Source: Elusimicrobiota bacterium (lineage in GTDB: Bacteria > Elusimicrobiota > Elusimicrobia > Elusimicrobiales > UBA9959). From it: a stretch of 19,511 bases of DNA. The stretch covers positions 1 through 19,511 of the forward strand of contig DAOWCC010000018.1 in assembly GCA_030639665.1 (NCBI GenBank), given 5' to 3'. Below, piece after piece: positions 1-8,600 of the stretch (positions within the stretch are counted from its first letter, which is position 1; the number at the start of each line of letters is the position of its first letter). Made by a program: the position numbers and the translations under genes. The notes under the pieces are model-generated. The model searched no databases and was not told where the DNA came from. It saw only the letters and a program-made list of their open reading frames with translations.

Positions 1-464
1 AATCTTTCTTTTTGATTTTTTTCACTCGCGATAATGGAAACCGTAATATCGCAATACTTATCGAATCCTGTCTCAAAAAGAAGCGGCGCGTCAACAACCG
101 CTGTTTTTTCTCCGCAATTTTCTATCAAAAATATTGTATTTTCAATTATTAGAGGATGTAGTAGGCCTTCTAACCATTTCCTTTTGGTTTTGTCAGTGAA
201 GATTACTTCCGATAAAAAGCTCTTATCCAGTATTCCTTCTTTATTAAGGATGCCCTTACCGAATCTACTAATAATTTTACTATAACATTTTTCCAAAGTC
301 AATAATTTCCCCGCCAAACTATCGGTGGAAACGGTAAATATTCCTTTGGAGGCGAAGTATTCCAAAGCCGTTGATTTGCCGCAGCCTATTTGTCCGGTAA
401 GCCCGACAATTAATTTTTTCTTTCTTATTTTTTTAAAGCGTTTTTCAATTAAAGCTTTGTTCAT
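1..464 (-). CDS. coaE: Dephospho-CoA kinase, 3' end cut by window edge
   Basis: Dephospho-CoA kinase catalyses the last step of CoA synthesis, phosphorylating the ribose 3'-OH of dephospho-CoA with ATP in the cytoplasm. About 154 codons are present from the ATG at 464 to the left edge with no stop; a full protein is usually near 200 residues, so the C-terminus lies outside. Seen: a P-loop GQIGCGKST at about residues 24-32, the segment STDSLAGKLL at the position of the family's conserved acidic substrate-binding motif, and VVDAPLLFETG matching the usual PLLFE signature. A lysine-rich stretch of about 17 residues precedes the first beta strand, slightly longer than typical. No clear Shine-Dalgarno is visible. 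It follows the rhomboid gene on the same strand after 81 nt that hold a heptamer array and a hairpin. The family assignment is firm. Confidence 0.93.
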   Translation of the reverse strand, partial: MNKALIEKRFKKIRKKKLIVGLTGQIGCGKSTALEYFASKGIFTVSTDSLAGKLLTLEKCYSKIISRFGKGILNKEGILDKSFLSEVIFTDKTKRKWLEGLLHPLIIENTIFLIENCGEKTAVVDAPLLFETGFDKYCDITVSIIASEKNQKER

Positions 465-492
465 AATTTAATTTCTGTCTCGGTGTTTTATT

Positions 493-513
493 GTTTCCTG
501 TGACCCGTAACCT
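493..513 (-). repeat. Heptamer tandem array (RGGNNAC, 3 units)
   Basis: On the minus strand three consecutive 7-nt units read AGGTTAC, GGGTCAC, AGGAAAC. A degenerate AGGC-containing stretch lies at 514-520. The phase and consensus resemble the arrays at 12850-12877 and 18292-18326. It lies between the rhomboid gene and coaE. Confidence 0.5.
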
Positions 514-520
514 GCCTGCG

Positions 521-545
521 GAAAAAGACGCATAGAGTCTTTTTC
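521..545. terminator. AT-rich hairpin after rhomboid gene
   Basis: A perfect 9-bp inverted repeat (521-529 GAAAAAGAC with 537-545 GTCTTTTTC) encloses a 7-nt loop. It lies directly downstream of the rhomboid stop codon (546-548). The A-tract and T-tract arms would look like a weak bidirectional intrinsic terminator, but the stem has few GC pairs, so read-through into coaE is plausible. Confidence 0.4.
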
Positions 546-1298
546 TCAGCTATGGCCCGAAAACTTATCAAGAATTTCTTTTTCTTTCGCGCTTAAAGAT
601 TCCAAACCTTTTTTTGAAATTTTATCCAATATTCTGTCTATCTCGGCTGAATCATCCACCTTATCATCCTTATTAAACAGAGAGAAATGAGACAGATTGA
701 ATTGAAAATTTTTCCTGCCCAATTTAAAGTAAAGATAGCCTATAAACATGCCGCCAAGATGAGCGACATTGGCTATATTGGAATTTGTCGTGGAAAAACT
801 CATAGCCAATTCCATAACAACCAAAATAGCCACCATCTGCCAAGCCTTAATCGGTAATACAAAATATAAATAGACGATTTGTTTGGGATAAAGAATGGCA
901 AAAGCCACCATTAAGCCGTATATGGCTCCCGAGGCTCCTATAATGGGCCGCGGAGAACCGAATGAAAAAACAATGCTGATTATCCCCGCGCCTATGCCGC
1001 ACACAAAGAAATAAAACAAAAACTCCCTTGTTCCAAGGGCCGATTCAATAATTCTCCCAAAAATCCACAACATTAAAATATTAAAGAAAAAATGCCAAAA
1101 GCCGCCATGTAGAAAAAGATAAGTTACCGTTTGCCAAATCCAGAAACTGTCTATAACTCTAAGCGGAATAAGGCCGAAATAATATACAAGATAATTCTTT
1201 AGAAACAATTCAAGAACAAACACTCCCGCGCATATATAAATAAGCGCTTTGGTTGCCTTGGGCAAAGAGCCAAAAAGCATGGGAGCGATATTTCGCAT
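546..1298 (-). CDS. Rhomboid-family intramembrane serine protease
   Basis: A 250-residue integral membrane protein of the rhomboid family, which cleaves transmembrane substrates within the bilayer using a Ser-His dyad. Seen: the nucleophile motif GASGAIYG with Ser123, the catalytic His180 in NVAHLGGMFIGY, and the conserved H69/N73 of WHFFFN, spread over about six hydrophobic segments. All dyad residues are present, so it is probably active. After the last membrane segment a hydrophilic tail carries ILDKISKKGLESLSAKEKEILDKF, a short helical motif (DUF6576-like) often found behind bacterial rhomboids. The ATG shares one base with the polA TAA (TAATG at 1300-1296), so translation is probably coupled to polA. 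The physiological substrate cannot be told from sequence. Confidence 0.93.
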   Translation of the reverse strand: MRNIAPMLFGSLPKATKALIYICAGVFVLELFLKNYLVYYFGLIPLRVIDSFWIWQTVTYLFLHGGFWHFFFNILMLWIFGRIIESALGTREFLFYFFVCGIGAGIISIVFSFGSPRPIIGASGAIYGLMVAFAILYPKQIVYLYFVLPIKAWQMVAILVVMELAMSFSTTNSNIANVAHLGGMFIGYLYFKLGRKNFQFNLSHFSLFNKDDKVDDSAEIDRILDKISKKGLESLSAKEKEILDKFSGHS

Positions 1299-3901
1299 TA
1301 AATTTTTTCCATATCAGCCCAGTTTTTTCCCGCTTTTAACTCAACTTTCATGGGAACTTTTAATTTAAAAGCGTTTTCCATTTCATCTTTAATGATTTTT
1401 GAAACTTCTTTTTTAATATCGTCTTTCACTTCAAAAATAAGCTCATCATGCACTTGCATAAGCATTCTCGCGTCCAATTTTAAATCTTCAATTTTAAAGA
1501 AAACATTTATCATCGCTTTTTTTATAATATCGGCCGAACCGCCCTGAACGGGAGTATTCATGGCTATTCTTTGAGCAAAATTTCTAAGACTGATATTATT
1601 TGAATCAATATCGGGGATATCCCTTCTGCGGCCGGTCAAAGTCGCGACATAGCCATTTGCTTTGGCAAAAATAATAGTGGAATCTATCCAGGTTTTAACT
1701 CCCTTATAAAGCTCAAAATAATGATCAATATATTTCTGAGCTTCTTCTCCCTTAATATTAAGCTGGCGCGCCAGGCCAAAAGCCGTTTGGCCGTAAACAA
1801 TGCCAAAATTTATGGCCTTGGCAAGACGGCGCATCTCAAGAGTAACTTTATTTTCTTCAACCTTAAAAACCTCAGCCGCCGTCCTTTTATGAATATCCTC
1901 ATTCTTTAAAAAAGCCGTTATTAAATTTTCATCTTCGCTTAAATGAGCCAGAACGCGCAAATCAATCTGAGAATAGTCCGCGGCAATAAGGCAATAACCC
2001 TCTTTGGCTTTAAAGGCTTTTCTTATCTTTAAGCCATAGTCGCTTCTAATCGGTATATTCTGTAAATTCGGTTTTGAACTTGAAAATCTTCCTGTAGCGG
2101 TTCCATCCTGCTCATAGTTTGTATGAACATGGCCGTCTCCGGCTATCAGTTTCAGAAGATTATCGACAAAAGAAGATTTAAGCTTGGTTAATTCTCTGTA
2201 TTGTAAAATTTCATCTATTATGGGATGTCTATCTTTAATGGATAAGAGCGCCTCTTCAGAAGTTGAATAGCCGGTTTTTGTTTTGAAAATTTTCTTGTTT
2301 TTTTCATCCAAATCGATATTAAGCTTTTCATAAATCAATTCGGAAAGCTGTTTTGGAGAATTCAGATTAATCTCTTCTTTGGCCAAAGCAAATATTTCAG
2401 TTTGAAGCTTTTCAATTTTTTCTTCAAGCTCTTGAGAGAACTTTTCAAGAAAAACTTTATCCATCTTAATGCCGGCCTTTTCCATTAAATATATTATGCC
2501 TATGAGCGGCAGCTCCAAATCCTTATATAAAGAATCCAAACCCTTTTCTTTAATTTCAATATTCAATTTTTCATCCAATTCGGCAAGCGGTTTTAAAAGA
2601 ATCCCCAAACGCTTGGCGGCATCTTCGTTTTTATAGACAGAATTCAAAATATCCGCTATCTCGGATTTTTTATCCGAAGGATTAAGCAAATGATAGGCGA
2701 TAAGCGTATCTGAAAAGTTGCGGGGCTTATCGCTCGGATAAGAAAACCCCAGCAGATGCATTACTTTTTTAAGATTATAACAGGCCTTAAATACTTTCCC
2801 GTCCGCCAAAACACTTGCCAGAGCTTTTTTTTCAGCAGCGGATAATTCACAAGCGGCTTTAATAAAAGCCTTTCCCTGTCCTCCAACGCAAATATACCCT
2901 TCCTCGGCAAAAACAGATAAACTATTGGGAGAATCCAAAACTTTATTTAACTCGACAAATTCCGGCATATCAACAGCACCCTGAGGGGTTTCATTAAGGC
3001 CGTCAAATAAACCCGGCTCGGCGTTTAAGGCGGCAACCTGCAATCTTAAATCTTTAAATTCCAAACGCTCGGCCATATTCTCAAGTATTTCTTTTTCCGG
3101 AGATTTAACAAGATAATCCTCTATTTTTATTTCAATGGGAGTTTTATCATCCAAAATTATGAGTTTTTTTGAAAGAAGAATATTATCAAGGGAAGCGAAA
3201 ACCTTATCGAGCAATTTATCCATAGCGGTTTTACTTTTCTCAGTTACATCTTTTTTCGCCGCCGCTCTTATTATTTCATCAAGACTGCCATAGCGCTCAA
3301 AAAGTTTTAAAGCCCCCTTGGGCCCTATGCCCTTGGCGCCGGGGATATTATCGGAAGAATCTCCGATAAGAGACAGATAGTCTAAAACTCTGTTCGGCCT
3401 TACGCCAAACTTTTCAAAAACGCCTTCACTGCCCGTATAAGAAGGTTTTTGTCCGTCCCAAAGTTTTATATTACCGCCAACAAGCTGAGTTATATCTTTA
3501 TCGCCCGAAACAATGATAACCTCAATATCCTTCTCGGAAAATTCTCGCGCCACGGTTGAAATTATATCATCGGCTTCAAAACCCTGAAGATAAACGGGCT
3601 TAAGGCCCAAGGCTTTGGTTAAATCTCTGGCAATATTTAATTGATTTTTAAGCGCGGGGTCGGTTTCCTTTCTATTGGCCTTATATTCCGGAAACATTTC
3701 ATTTCTGAAAGTTTTGCCGGGAGAATCAAAACAAACAGCCACATAATCGGGTTTTTTTTTCTTCACTAAAGAGGCCATCATCTTATAAAAACCGAATAAA
3801 GCGCCAACCTCTTCCCCTTTGGAATTGGAAAGATTTCTAATAGCGTGATAACTCTTATGGAGATAAGCGTGAGCGTCAATAATGAAAACTGTTTTAGACA
3901 T
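1298..3901 (-). CDS. polA: DNA polymerase I
   Basis: An 867-residue family A DNA polymerase for Okazaki-fragment processing and repair. The N-terminal roughly 290 residues are the 5'-3' exonuclease/FEN domain: VFIIDAHAYLHKSYHA at the start, then FEADDIIST, VSGDKDITQLV and GDSSDNIPGAKGIGPKGA. The C-terminal half is the polymerase: motif A DYSQIDLR (642-649), motif B RRLAKAINFGIVYG (691-704) and motif C VHDE (817-820). The middle domain, where a 3'-5' exonuclease would sit, lacks the DxE metal-binding motif (the corresponding stretch reads SLSVFAEEGYICV), so proofreading is probably absent, as in Thermus and Bacillus Pol I. The start ATG has no strong Shine-Dalgarno; a TAAAAT box lies 7 nt upstream. 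It is separated from trxA by a hairpin and overlaps the rhomboid gene by one base. Confidence 0.98.
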   Translation of the reverse strand: MSKTVFIIDAHAYLHKSYHAIRNLSNSKGEEVGALFGFYKMMASLVKKKKPDYVAVCFDSPGKTFRNEMFPEYKANRKETDPALKNQLNIARDLTKALGLKPVYLQGFEADDIISTVAREFSEKDIEVIIVSGDKDITQLVGGNIKLWDGQKPSYTGSEGVFEKFGVRPNRVLDYLSLIGDSSDNIPGAKGIGPKGALKLFERYGSLDEIIRAAAKKDVTEKSKTAMDKLLDKVFASLDNILLSKKLIILDDKTPIEIKIEDYLVKSPEKEILENMAERLEFKDLRLQVAALNAEPGLFDGLNETPQGAVDMPEFVELNKVLDSPNSLSVFAEEGYICVGGQGKAFIKAACELSAAEKKALASVLADGKVFKACYNLKKVMHLLGFSYPSDKPRNFSDTLIAYHLLNPSDKKSEIADILNSVYKNEDAAKRLGILLKPLAELDEKLNIEIKEKGLDSLYKDLELPLIGIIYLMEKAGIKMDKVFLEKFSQELEEKIEKLQTEIFALAKEEINLNSPKQLSELIYEKLNIDLDEKNKKIFKTKTGYSTSEEALLSIKDRHPIIDEILQYRELTKLKSSFVDNLLKLIAGDGHVHTNYEQDGTATGRFSSSKPNLQNIPIRSDYGLKIRKAFKAKEGYCLIAADYSQIDLRVLAHLSEDENLITAFLKNEDIHKRTAAEVFKVEENKVTLEMRRLAKAINFGIVYGQTAFGLARQLNIKGEEAQKYIDHYFELYKGVKTWIDSTIIFAKANGYVATLTGRRRDIPDIDSNNISLRNFAQRIAMNTPVQGGSADIIKKAMINVFFKIEDLKLDARMLMQVHDELIFEVKDDIKKEVSKIIKDEMENAFKLKVPMKVELKAGKNWADMEKI

Positions 3902-3965
3902 TTATTTAATTTTATTATCCAAAGTATGGAAAAACTATCGGTGGGCAGAAAAGAATGAAAGCAAT

Positions 3966-3994
3966 CAGCGGCCGGCTAATGGTTCCGACCGCTG
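3966..3994 (-). terminator. Intrinsic-terminator-like hairpin after trxA
   Basis: The arms 3966-3975 and 3985-3994 form a 10-bp GC-rich stem with one G-U pair in the minus-strand RNA and a 9-nt loop, 14 nt past the trxA stop. On the minus strand it is followed by a T-rich but interrupted tail (pattern TT, TTT, TT, TTTT). It probably separates trxA from polA. Confidence 0.55.
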
Positions 3995-4007
3995 TTAGAA
4001 ACTCGTA

Positions 4008-4331
4008 TTACAGCAATTCGTCTAAGATTTTCTTTATCTCTTCTTTAGATTGCATTCCGACGAGTTCATTAACTTGCTTGCCGTCTTTAAAAAATAAAAC
4101 GCTCGGTATGGCTGAAATTTTATATTGAGCGGCCGAATCGGGATTATCATCGGTATTCAATTTACATACTTTAACCTTGCCTTCATATTCAGCGGCCAAT
4201 TCTTCAATTACAGGCCCCAGCATTTTGCACGGCCCGCACCAAGGCGCCCAAAAATCCACCAAAACGGGAACTTGGCTTTTAAGAACATCCTCTTCAAATT
4301 TGGCATCTGTTAATTCTATTTCATTAGACAT
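4008..4331 (-). CDS. trxA: Thioredoxin
   Basis: A 107-residue thioredoxin, a cytoplasmic dithiol-disulfide oxidoreductase that keeps protein thiols reduced and donates electrons to enzymes such as ribonucleotide reductase. Seen: the canonical active site WCGPC at residues 31-35, buried Asp26 in VLVDFWAPW, cis-Pro76 in SAIPSVLFF, and normal length with no signal peptide. An additional Cys56 lies in VKVCKLNTDDN. The start ATG is supported by an AAGGAG Shine-Dalgarno about 8 nt upstream. It follows the receiver gene after 94 nt and ends in front of a terminator-like hairpin. Assignment is secure; the symbol follows the general thioredoxin 1 pattern, and lineage-specific paralogues cannot be excluded. 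Confidence 0.97.
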   Translation of the reverse strand: MSNEIELTDAKFEEDVLKSQVPVLVDFWAPWCGPCKMLGPVIEELAAEYEGKVKVCKLNTDDNPDSAAQYKISAIPSVLFFKDGKQVNELVGMQSKEEIKKILDELL

Positions 4332-4425
4332 TTTAATTCTCCTTAATATGGCGCAGATTTAAGATTAAAACTAAATTAAGTAAAAACCTTTAACCCCACA
4401 CTACCTATGTTCGAGTTTATAAGAC

Positions 4426-4809
4426 TTACTCTTTCTTGTCAAGCAAATATTTTATCTCCGTCCACAAAACATCTATATCCACGGGTTTGGAAAAAAACGA
4501 TGAGGCTCCGTTCAACATGGCATCGGCTCTGTCCGACGGCTCGGTATACTTGGCGGAAATAAATATTACCGGCACATCCTTAAGTTTATTAGACTCTTTA
4601 ATGATTTTAAGAAGTTCTATTCCATGCATATCGGGCAGCTGAACATCCAATACTATTATTGAAGGAACATTTTTTGAAAGCGCCTCCAGCCCCTCTTTCG
4701 CGGACTGGGCAACTTCAACTTTAGCGTTCACATCTTTCATTTTAAAACTGTCATTAAGCGTGTCTATAAAGTTTTTGTCATCATCCACTATCAAAATATC
4801 AATCATCAT
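4426..4809 (-). CDS. Stand-alone REC-domain response regulator
   Basis: A protein of about 127 residues consisting only of a CheY-like receiver domain. Seen: acidic cluster DDD at 9-11, phospho-acceptor Asp55 in IVLDVQLPD, Ser85 in FISA as the conserved Ser/Thr, and Lys108 in FSKP. There is no output domain, so signalling would go through protein-protein contact or a phosphorelay. Two ATG codons are adjacent (4809 and 4806); the GGGAG Shine-Dalgarno at 4812-4816 sits better with the second. It lies downstream of the phosphoesterase, with a palindrome in the gap. No histidine kinase is in the window, so its partner is unknown. Confidence 0.93.
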   Translation of the reverse strand: MMIDILIVDDDKNFIDTLNDSFKMKDVNAKVEVAQSAKEGLEALSKNVPSIIVLDVQLPDMHGIELLKIIKESNKLKDVPVIFISAKYTEPSDRADAMLNGASSFFSKPVDIDVLWTEIKYLLDKKE

Positions 4810-4838
4810 TCTCCCTGAAGTTTTATTAAAAAAACTTC

Positions 4839-4868
4839 TGTTCGGCGATTGGTAAATCGCCCGCTACA
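4839..4868. repeat. REP-like palindrome between phosphoesterase and receiver genes
   Basis: GGCGATT at 4844-4850 and AATCGCC at 4855-4861 form a perfect 7-bp stem with a GGTA loop. The outer ends TGT (4839-4841) and ACA (4866-4868) are also complementary. On the minus strand the stem is followed at a distance of about 9 nt by a run of seven T, so it may act as a weak terminator for the smc-phosphoesterase unit. Confidence 0.5.
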
Positions 4869-4871
4869 TTC

Positions 4872-5606
4872 TTATAAACCGAAGCGCAACCTGTCAATCA
4901 AAGGTTGCGGCATTTTCTTTTCTTTCATTAATTGCTGAGTTTTTTCCCTGTCATAGGCAATTCTTAATATTTGAAACGATTTATTATCCGAATCGTAAAT
5001 AGCACAAGAAGATAAAGGATTGCCGTCGCGCGGCTGGCCGACCGAGCCCGGATTAAATATATATCTGGCGGTTTTATCCATTATAATTTTCTGTCCGACA
5101 GTTATGCCGTCTTTAAAAACTCCGCCTTCTCTGTATTGAAAATACATAGGCAAATGACTATGTCCGATAAAACACACGGCGCTTTTCCAAAACTCCAAAT
5201 TATTTAAAAATTGTTCTTCATTTATGAGATATTCCGTAAGATGTTTTTTCGGAGAGCCGTGAACAAGACTAAACTCTTCATTTTCCACAAAGTCAGGCAA
5301 ACTTGCCAAATAACCCAGCATAGCTCCGCTTAATTCCTCATTCACTATTCTTATAGCAAGTAGAGCCGATGGATTAAACCATTTGGCATCCATCTTCCCG
5401 CAAACAACGGCATCATGATTACCAGGAACGATAGTCAGATTTTTGAGAGCCATAATCGCTTTTAAACATTCACCGGGCTGAGGACCATAGCCGACAATAT
5501 CGCCGCAGCATATGAAATTTTCAATATTGTTTTTTTTAAAAGTTTCCAGCACTTTTTCAAGCGCTTGAAAATTGGAATGAACATCGGAAAAAACTCCGTA
5601 AAGCAT
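4872..5606 (-). CDS. Calcineurin-like metallophosphoesterase (YfcE-type)
   Basis: A 244-residue cytoplasmic metallophosphoesterase of the calcineurin-like superfamily, binuclear metal hydrolases acting on phosphodiesters or phosphomonoesters. All metal-ligand motifs are visible in order: DVH (D8, H10), GD (D36 in CCGDIVGYG), GNHD (62-65), H116 in LVHGS, and GHSH (148-151), followed by NPGSVGQPRDGNP near the C-terminus, a loop typical of the YfcE/MJ0936-like group. The start is supported by an AGGGG Shine-Dalgarno 5 nt before ATG. It lies 62 nt downstream of smc, with a strong hairpin in the gap, and upstream of a receiver gene. The substrate cannot be predicted; the superfamily is certain. 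Confidence 0.93.
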   Translation of the reverse strand: MLYGVFSDVHSNFQALEKVLETFKKNNIENFICCGDIVGYGPQPGECLKAIMALKNLTIVPGNHDAVVCGKMDAKWFNPSALLAIRIVNEELSGAMLGYLASLPDFVENEEFSLVHGSPKKHLTEYLINEEQFLNNLEFWKSAVCFIGHSHLPMYFQYREGGVFKDGITVGQKIIMDKTARYIFNPGSVGQPRDGNPLSSCAIYDSDNKSFQILRIAYDREKTQQLMKEKKMPQPLIDRLRFGL

Positions 5607-5630
5607 AAGTCCCCTAAAAATATACTTAGA

Positions 5631-5664
5631 TATATAGCAAAGCTTTACGCTTTGCGGCTATATA
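5631..5664. repeat. Palindromic hairpin between smc and phosphoesterase genes
   Basis: TATATAGC and GCTATATA arms, continued by AAGC/GCTT pairing, form a long near-perfect hairpin with a 2-3 nt bulge. The minus-strand core GCCGCAAAGCGTAAAGC resembles sequence at 18069-18096. It could attenuate transcription or stabilise the smc mRNA 3' end; there is no long T-run after it. Confidence 0.55.
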
Positions 5665-5668
5665 AACC

Positions 5669-8600
5669 TTAATTAACTCCTACGGGAGCCGGTTCGGTGG
5701 AAGAATCAATAAAAGCCGAAGATTTTTTTAAATCGACCGAAATAAACTTTGAAATACCCGGCTCTTCCATGGTAACGCCATAAAGCTTATCGGCGGCTTC
5801 CATGGTTTTTTTATTGTGAGTAATAACAATAAATTGAGTGGTCTTGGAAAATTCTTTTATAAGACGCACGAATCTTTCCACATTGGCGTCGTCAAGCGCC
5901 GCGTCAGCCTCGTCCATAACGCAAAACGGAGCCGGATTAACGCAGAAAAAACTAAAAAGCAGCGCTAAGGCCGTAAGCGCTTTCTCTCCGCCGGAAAGCT
6001 GTGATATGCTTATGGGTTTTTTTCCGGGAGGATTGGCCATGATTTCCACGCCCGTTTCAAGAATATTGTCCGGCATAGTCAGCATTAAATTTGCCTCGCC
6101 GCCGCTAAAAAGCATGCCGTAAATCTGGCTAAAATGAACCTTCACTTTATCAAATGTATTTTTAAAATTTTCGCGGGTTGTTTCATTGATTCTTGAGATG
6201 GCGGATTTTAAATCATTTTTGGCCGTATTAAGATCTTCCACCTGAGAATTCATAAAATTATACCTGGTTATCAAGGCCTCATGTTCTTGCGGCGCCGTCA
6301 TATTTACCGGCCCCATATTTTCAAGCCTTTTTTTAAGAAATTGAGCCCTCTCGGCGTCGATTTCAATATCTCCGTATTTTTCAGCCGCCTCTTCTTCGGT
6401 GATATTCCAATCATCAATAAGCCTGCGGCCCAAATCGTCCATTCTGGTTCTATCGCTATTTACGGATAATTCAATCTCATGATTCTTTTTTTCAAGGTCC
6501 GAGAAAACTTCCTTGGCGTTTCTGACTTGGCTATTTATACCGTCGTATTTATTTCTTAAATCGGTAATGTCGATTGAAACCTGGCTTTCCAAGACTTCTT
6601 TTTTGGCGAACTCGCTCATAACTTCAATAAGATTTTTCTTGGAAGTTTCTATTTCATTTTTTAAGTTTTCTACATCGCGCGATAATTCTTCTTTCTTTAG
6701 AGCGAAAGCCTCTTTTTCAGTTATAAGATGTTTCCTAAAATCATCGGTTCGCTCTATTTCTTCATTAAGATTTTTGACATTATCCTCATGATTGGCGACA
6801 GTGCTGCGTTTTGAACCTATCTCTTCTTTTAATCTTGAAAAATTCTCTTGTAGGGTTTCCTTTTTCCGCGTTTGCTCCGAAAGCTCGTTTTTAAGAGTTT
6901 CTTGAGACTTAAGCAATTGCTCCGCTTGAGTTTTAAAAGTCAGAAGATCTTCTTCCTGCGTTTTTATCTTTTCTTGAAACCCGTTAATTTCAGTTTCCAT
7001 GAAAGTTATTTCCTGGCAATTTACGGAATAGTCCTTTTCCGCTCGCCCCGCTTCGCTTTTCATTTTTTCAAGTTCAATTTGTTTTGAATTAACATCTTTT
7101 TTCGCGATATCAATTGCCGCGCTGAGTTCAATAATATTTTTTTCAAGCTCTTCTCTTTCGCCCGTAAACGCAAGTTCCGCTTCGCCGAGAGATTTTATTT
7201 TTTCTTTGAGCGAACCCTCTTCTTCCCAATAGGGTTCATTCGAATCTATTTCGGCCGTGCCCCCTGAAATCCAAAAAGAACTTAAAACCGAACCGTCCAA
7301 AGCGTAAATATTTTTCAAAAGATGCGAAACCATCGGCTGATACTCATCCGGGCAACTTATCTTATCCATTATTTTTACGGCGTTTGGAACATCCCAATCG
7401 GAAGTTTCCGGAATAGAAAGCCTGTCAAGCACAATAAATCTGCATCTTCCTTTGCCTATGTGTTTAAGATATTTTATGGCTTCTTGAGCGTTTTCCAAAG
7501 TATCGCAAACCACGGAATCCATAAATCTTCCAAAAGCCTCATCCACCATAACGGCGTCTTCTTTTCTCACGGAGATAAGATGCCTTAAAGTGCCTTTTAT
7601 TCCCTGTAAGTCGGCGTTTAACACATGGTTTATTCCAACCCAATAGCTGTCTTTTTCGCCTTGTTTTAAAACGGTTTCCAGCCGGCTTTCGCTTATGGCT
7701 TTATCCGTTTTCGCTTGAACCAAATTCTCTTCGATTTGTTTTATTTTTTCTTGAAAATTTTTCTCTTCGGTTTCCATGTTAAGCAAAGCGGCCTGTTTTT
7801 CATTGTAGGTATCGGTTGAAGTTGAAAGTTTTTCTTTAAATTCCAGAGCGTTTCTTTCCGATTCACTCTTTTTAAATTTGAGTTTTTCCAATTCCTTTTC
7901 AGCTGAAAAAATATCATCTTTTAAATGGGCTATATTGGATTCAGTCATTGCCATTTCAGTGGAATTCTTATTGCTGTCTTGATACAGATTGCCGAGAGAA
8001 ATTTCTCTTTTTGAAATTTCATCCGATATACCGCTTATTTCAACGCCCAAATCTTTTTCTCTGTTTACAATAATTTCAAACTCGCTTTTAAGAGCGGTAA
8101 AACTTTCTTTGGCTTGATTAAGCCTTTCATTCAATGATTCCAATTGCGGATTTATGCCTTCAAGATTATTCTTATTTTTATCTTCAGAATCGGCCAAATC
8201 TTTTAACTGCTTATTGATTCGCTCTATCATGTTTTCACTGCCGATAACTTTCCCTTCAATGGCGACTTTATTGCTTTTAACGGCGGCTATTTCTTCTCTT
8301 AAAGCTCTTTCATCTTCGGATTTTTCAGTAAGCGTAATATTTAATGCCGATGATTCTCCTTCAAGAGCGGTAATATTCGCGGATATTTCGCCGATTTCTT
8401 GATTAATGGGTTTTAACTTTTCATTTGCCGAAGCAATATTTTCCCTATATTTTTTGATATCGCTTGAAAACATCGCTATTTCAGCCGACTTAAGCTCTTC
8501 CTTGTACTTTTGCTGAAGCTTCGCTCTTTTGGCGTCATTGCTAAGTTTTTTCAATTGATCGTTTATAAGCGTCATGGAATCGGCTAAACGGCCCAAATCA

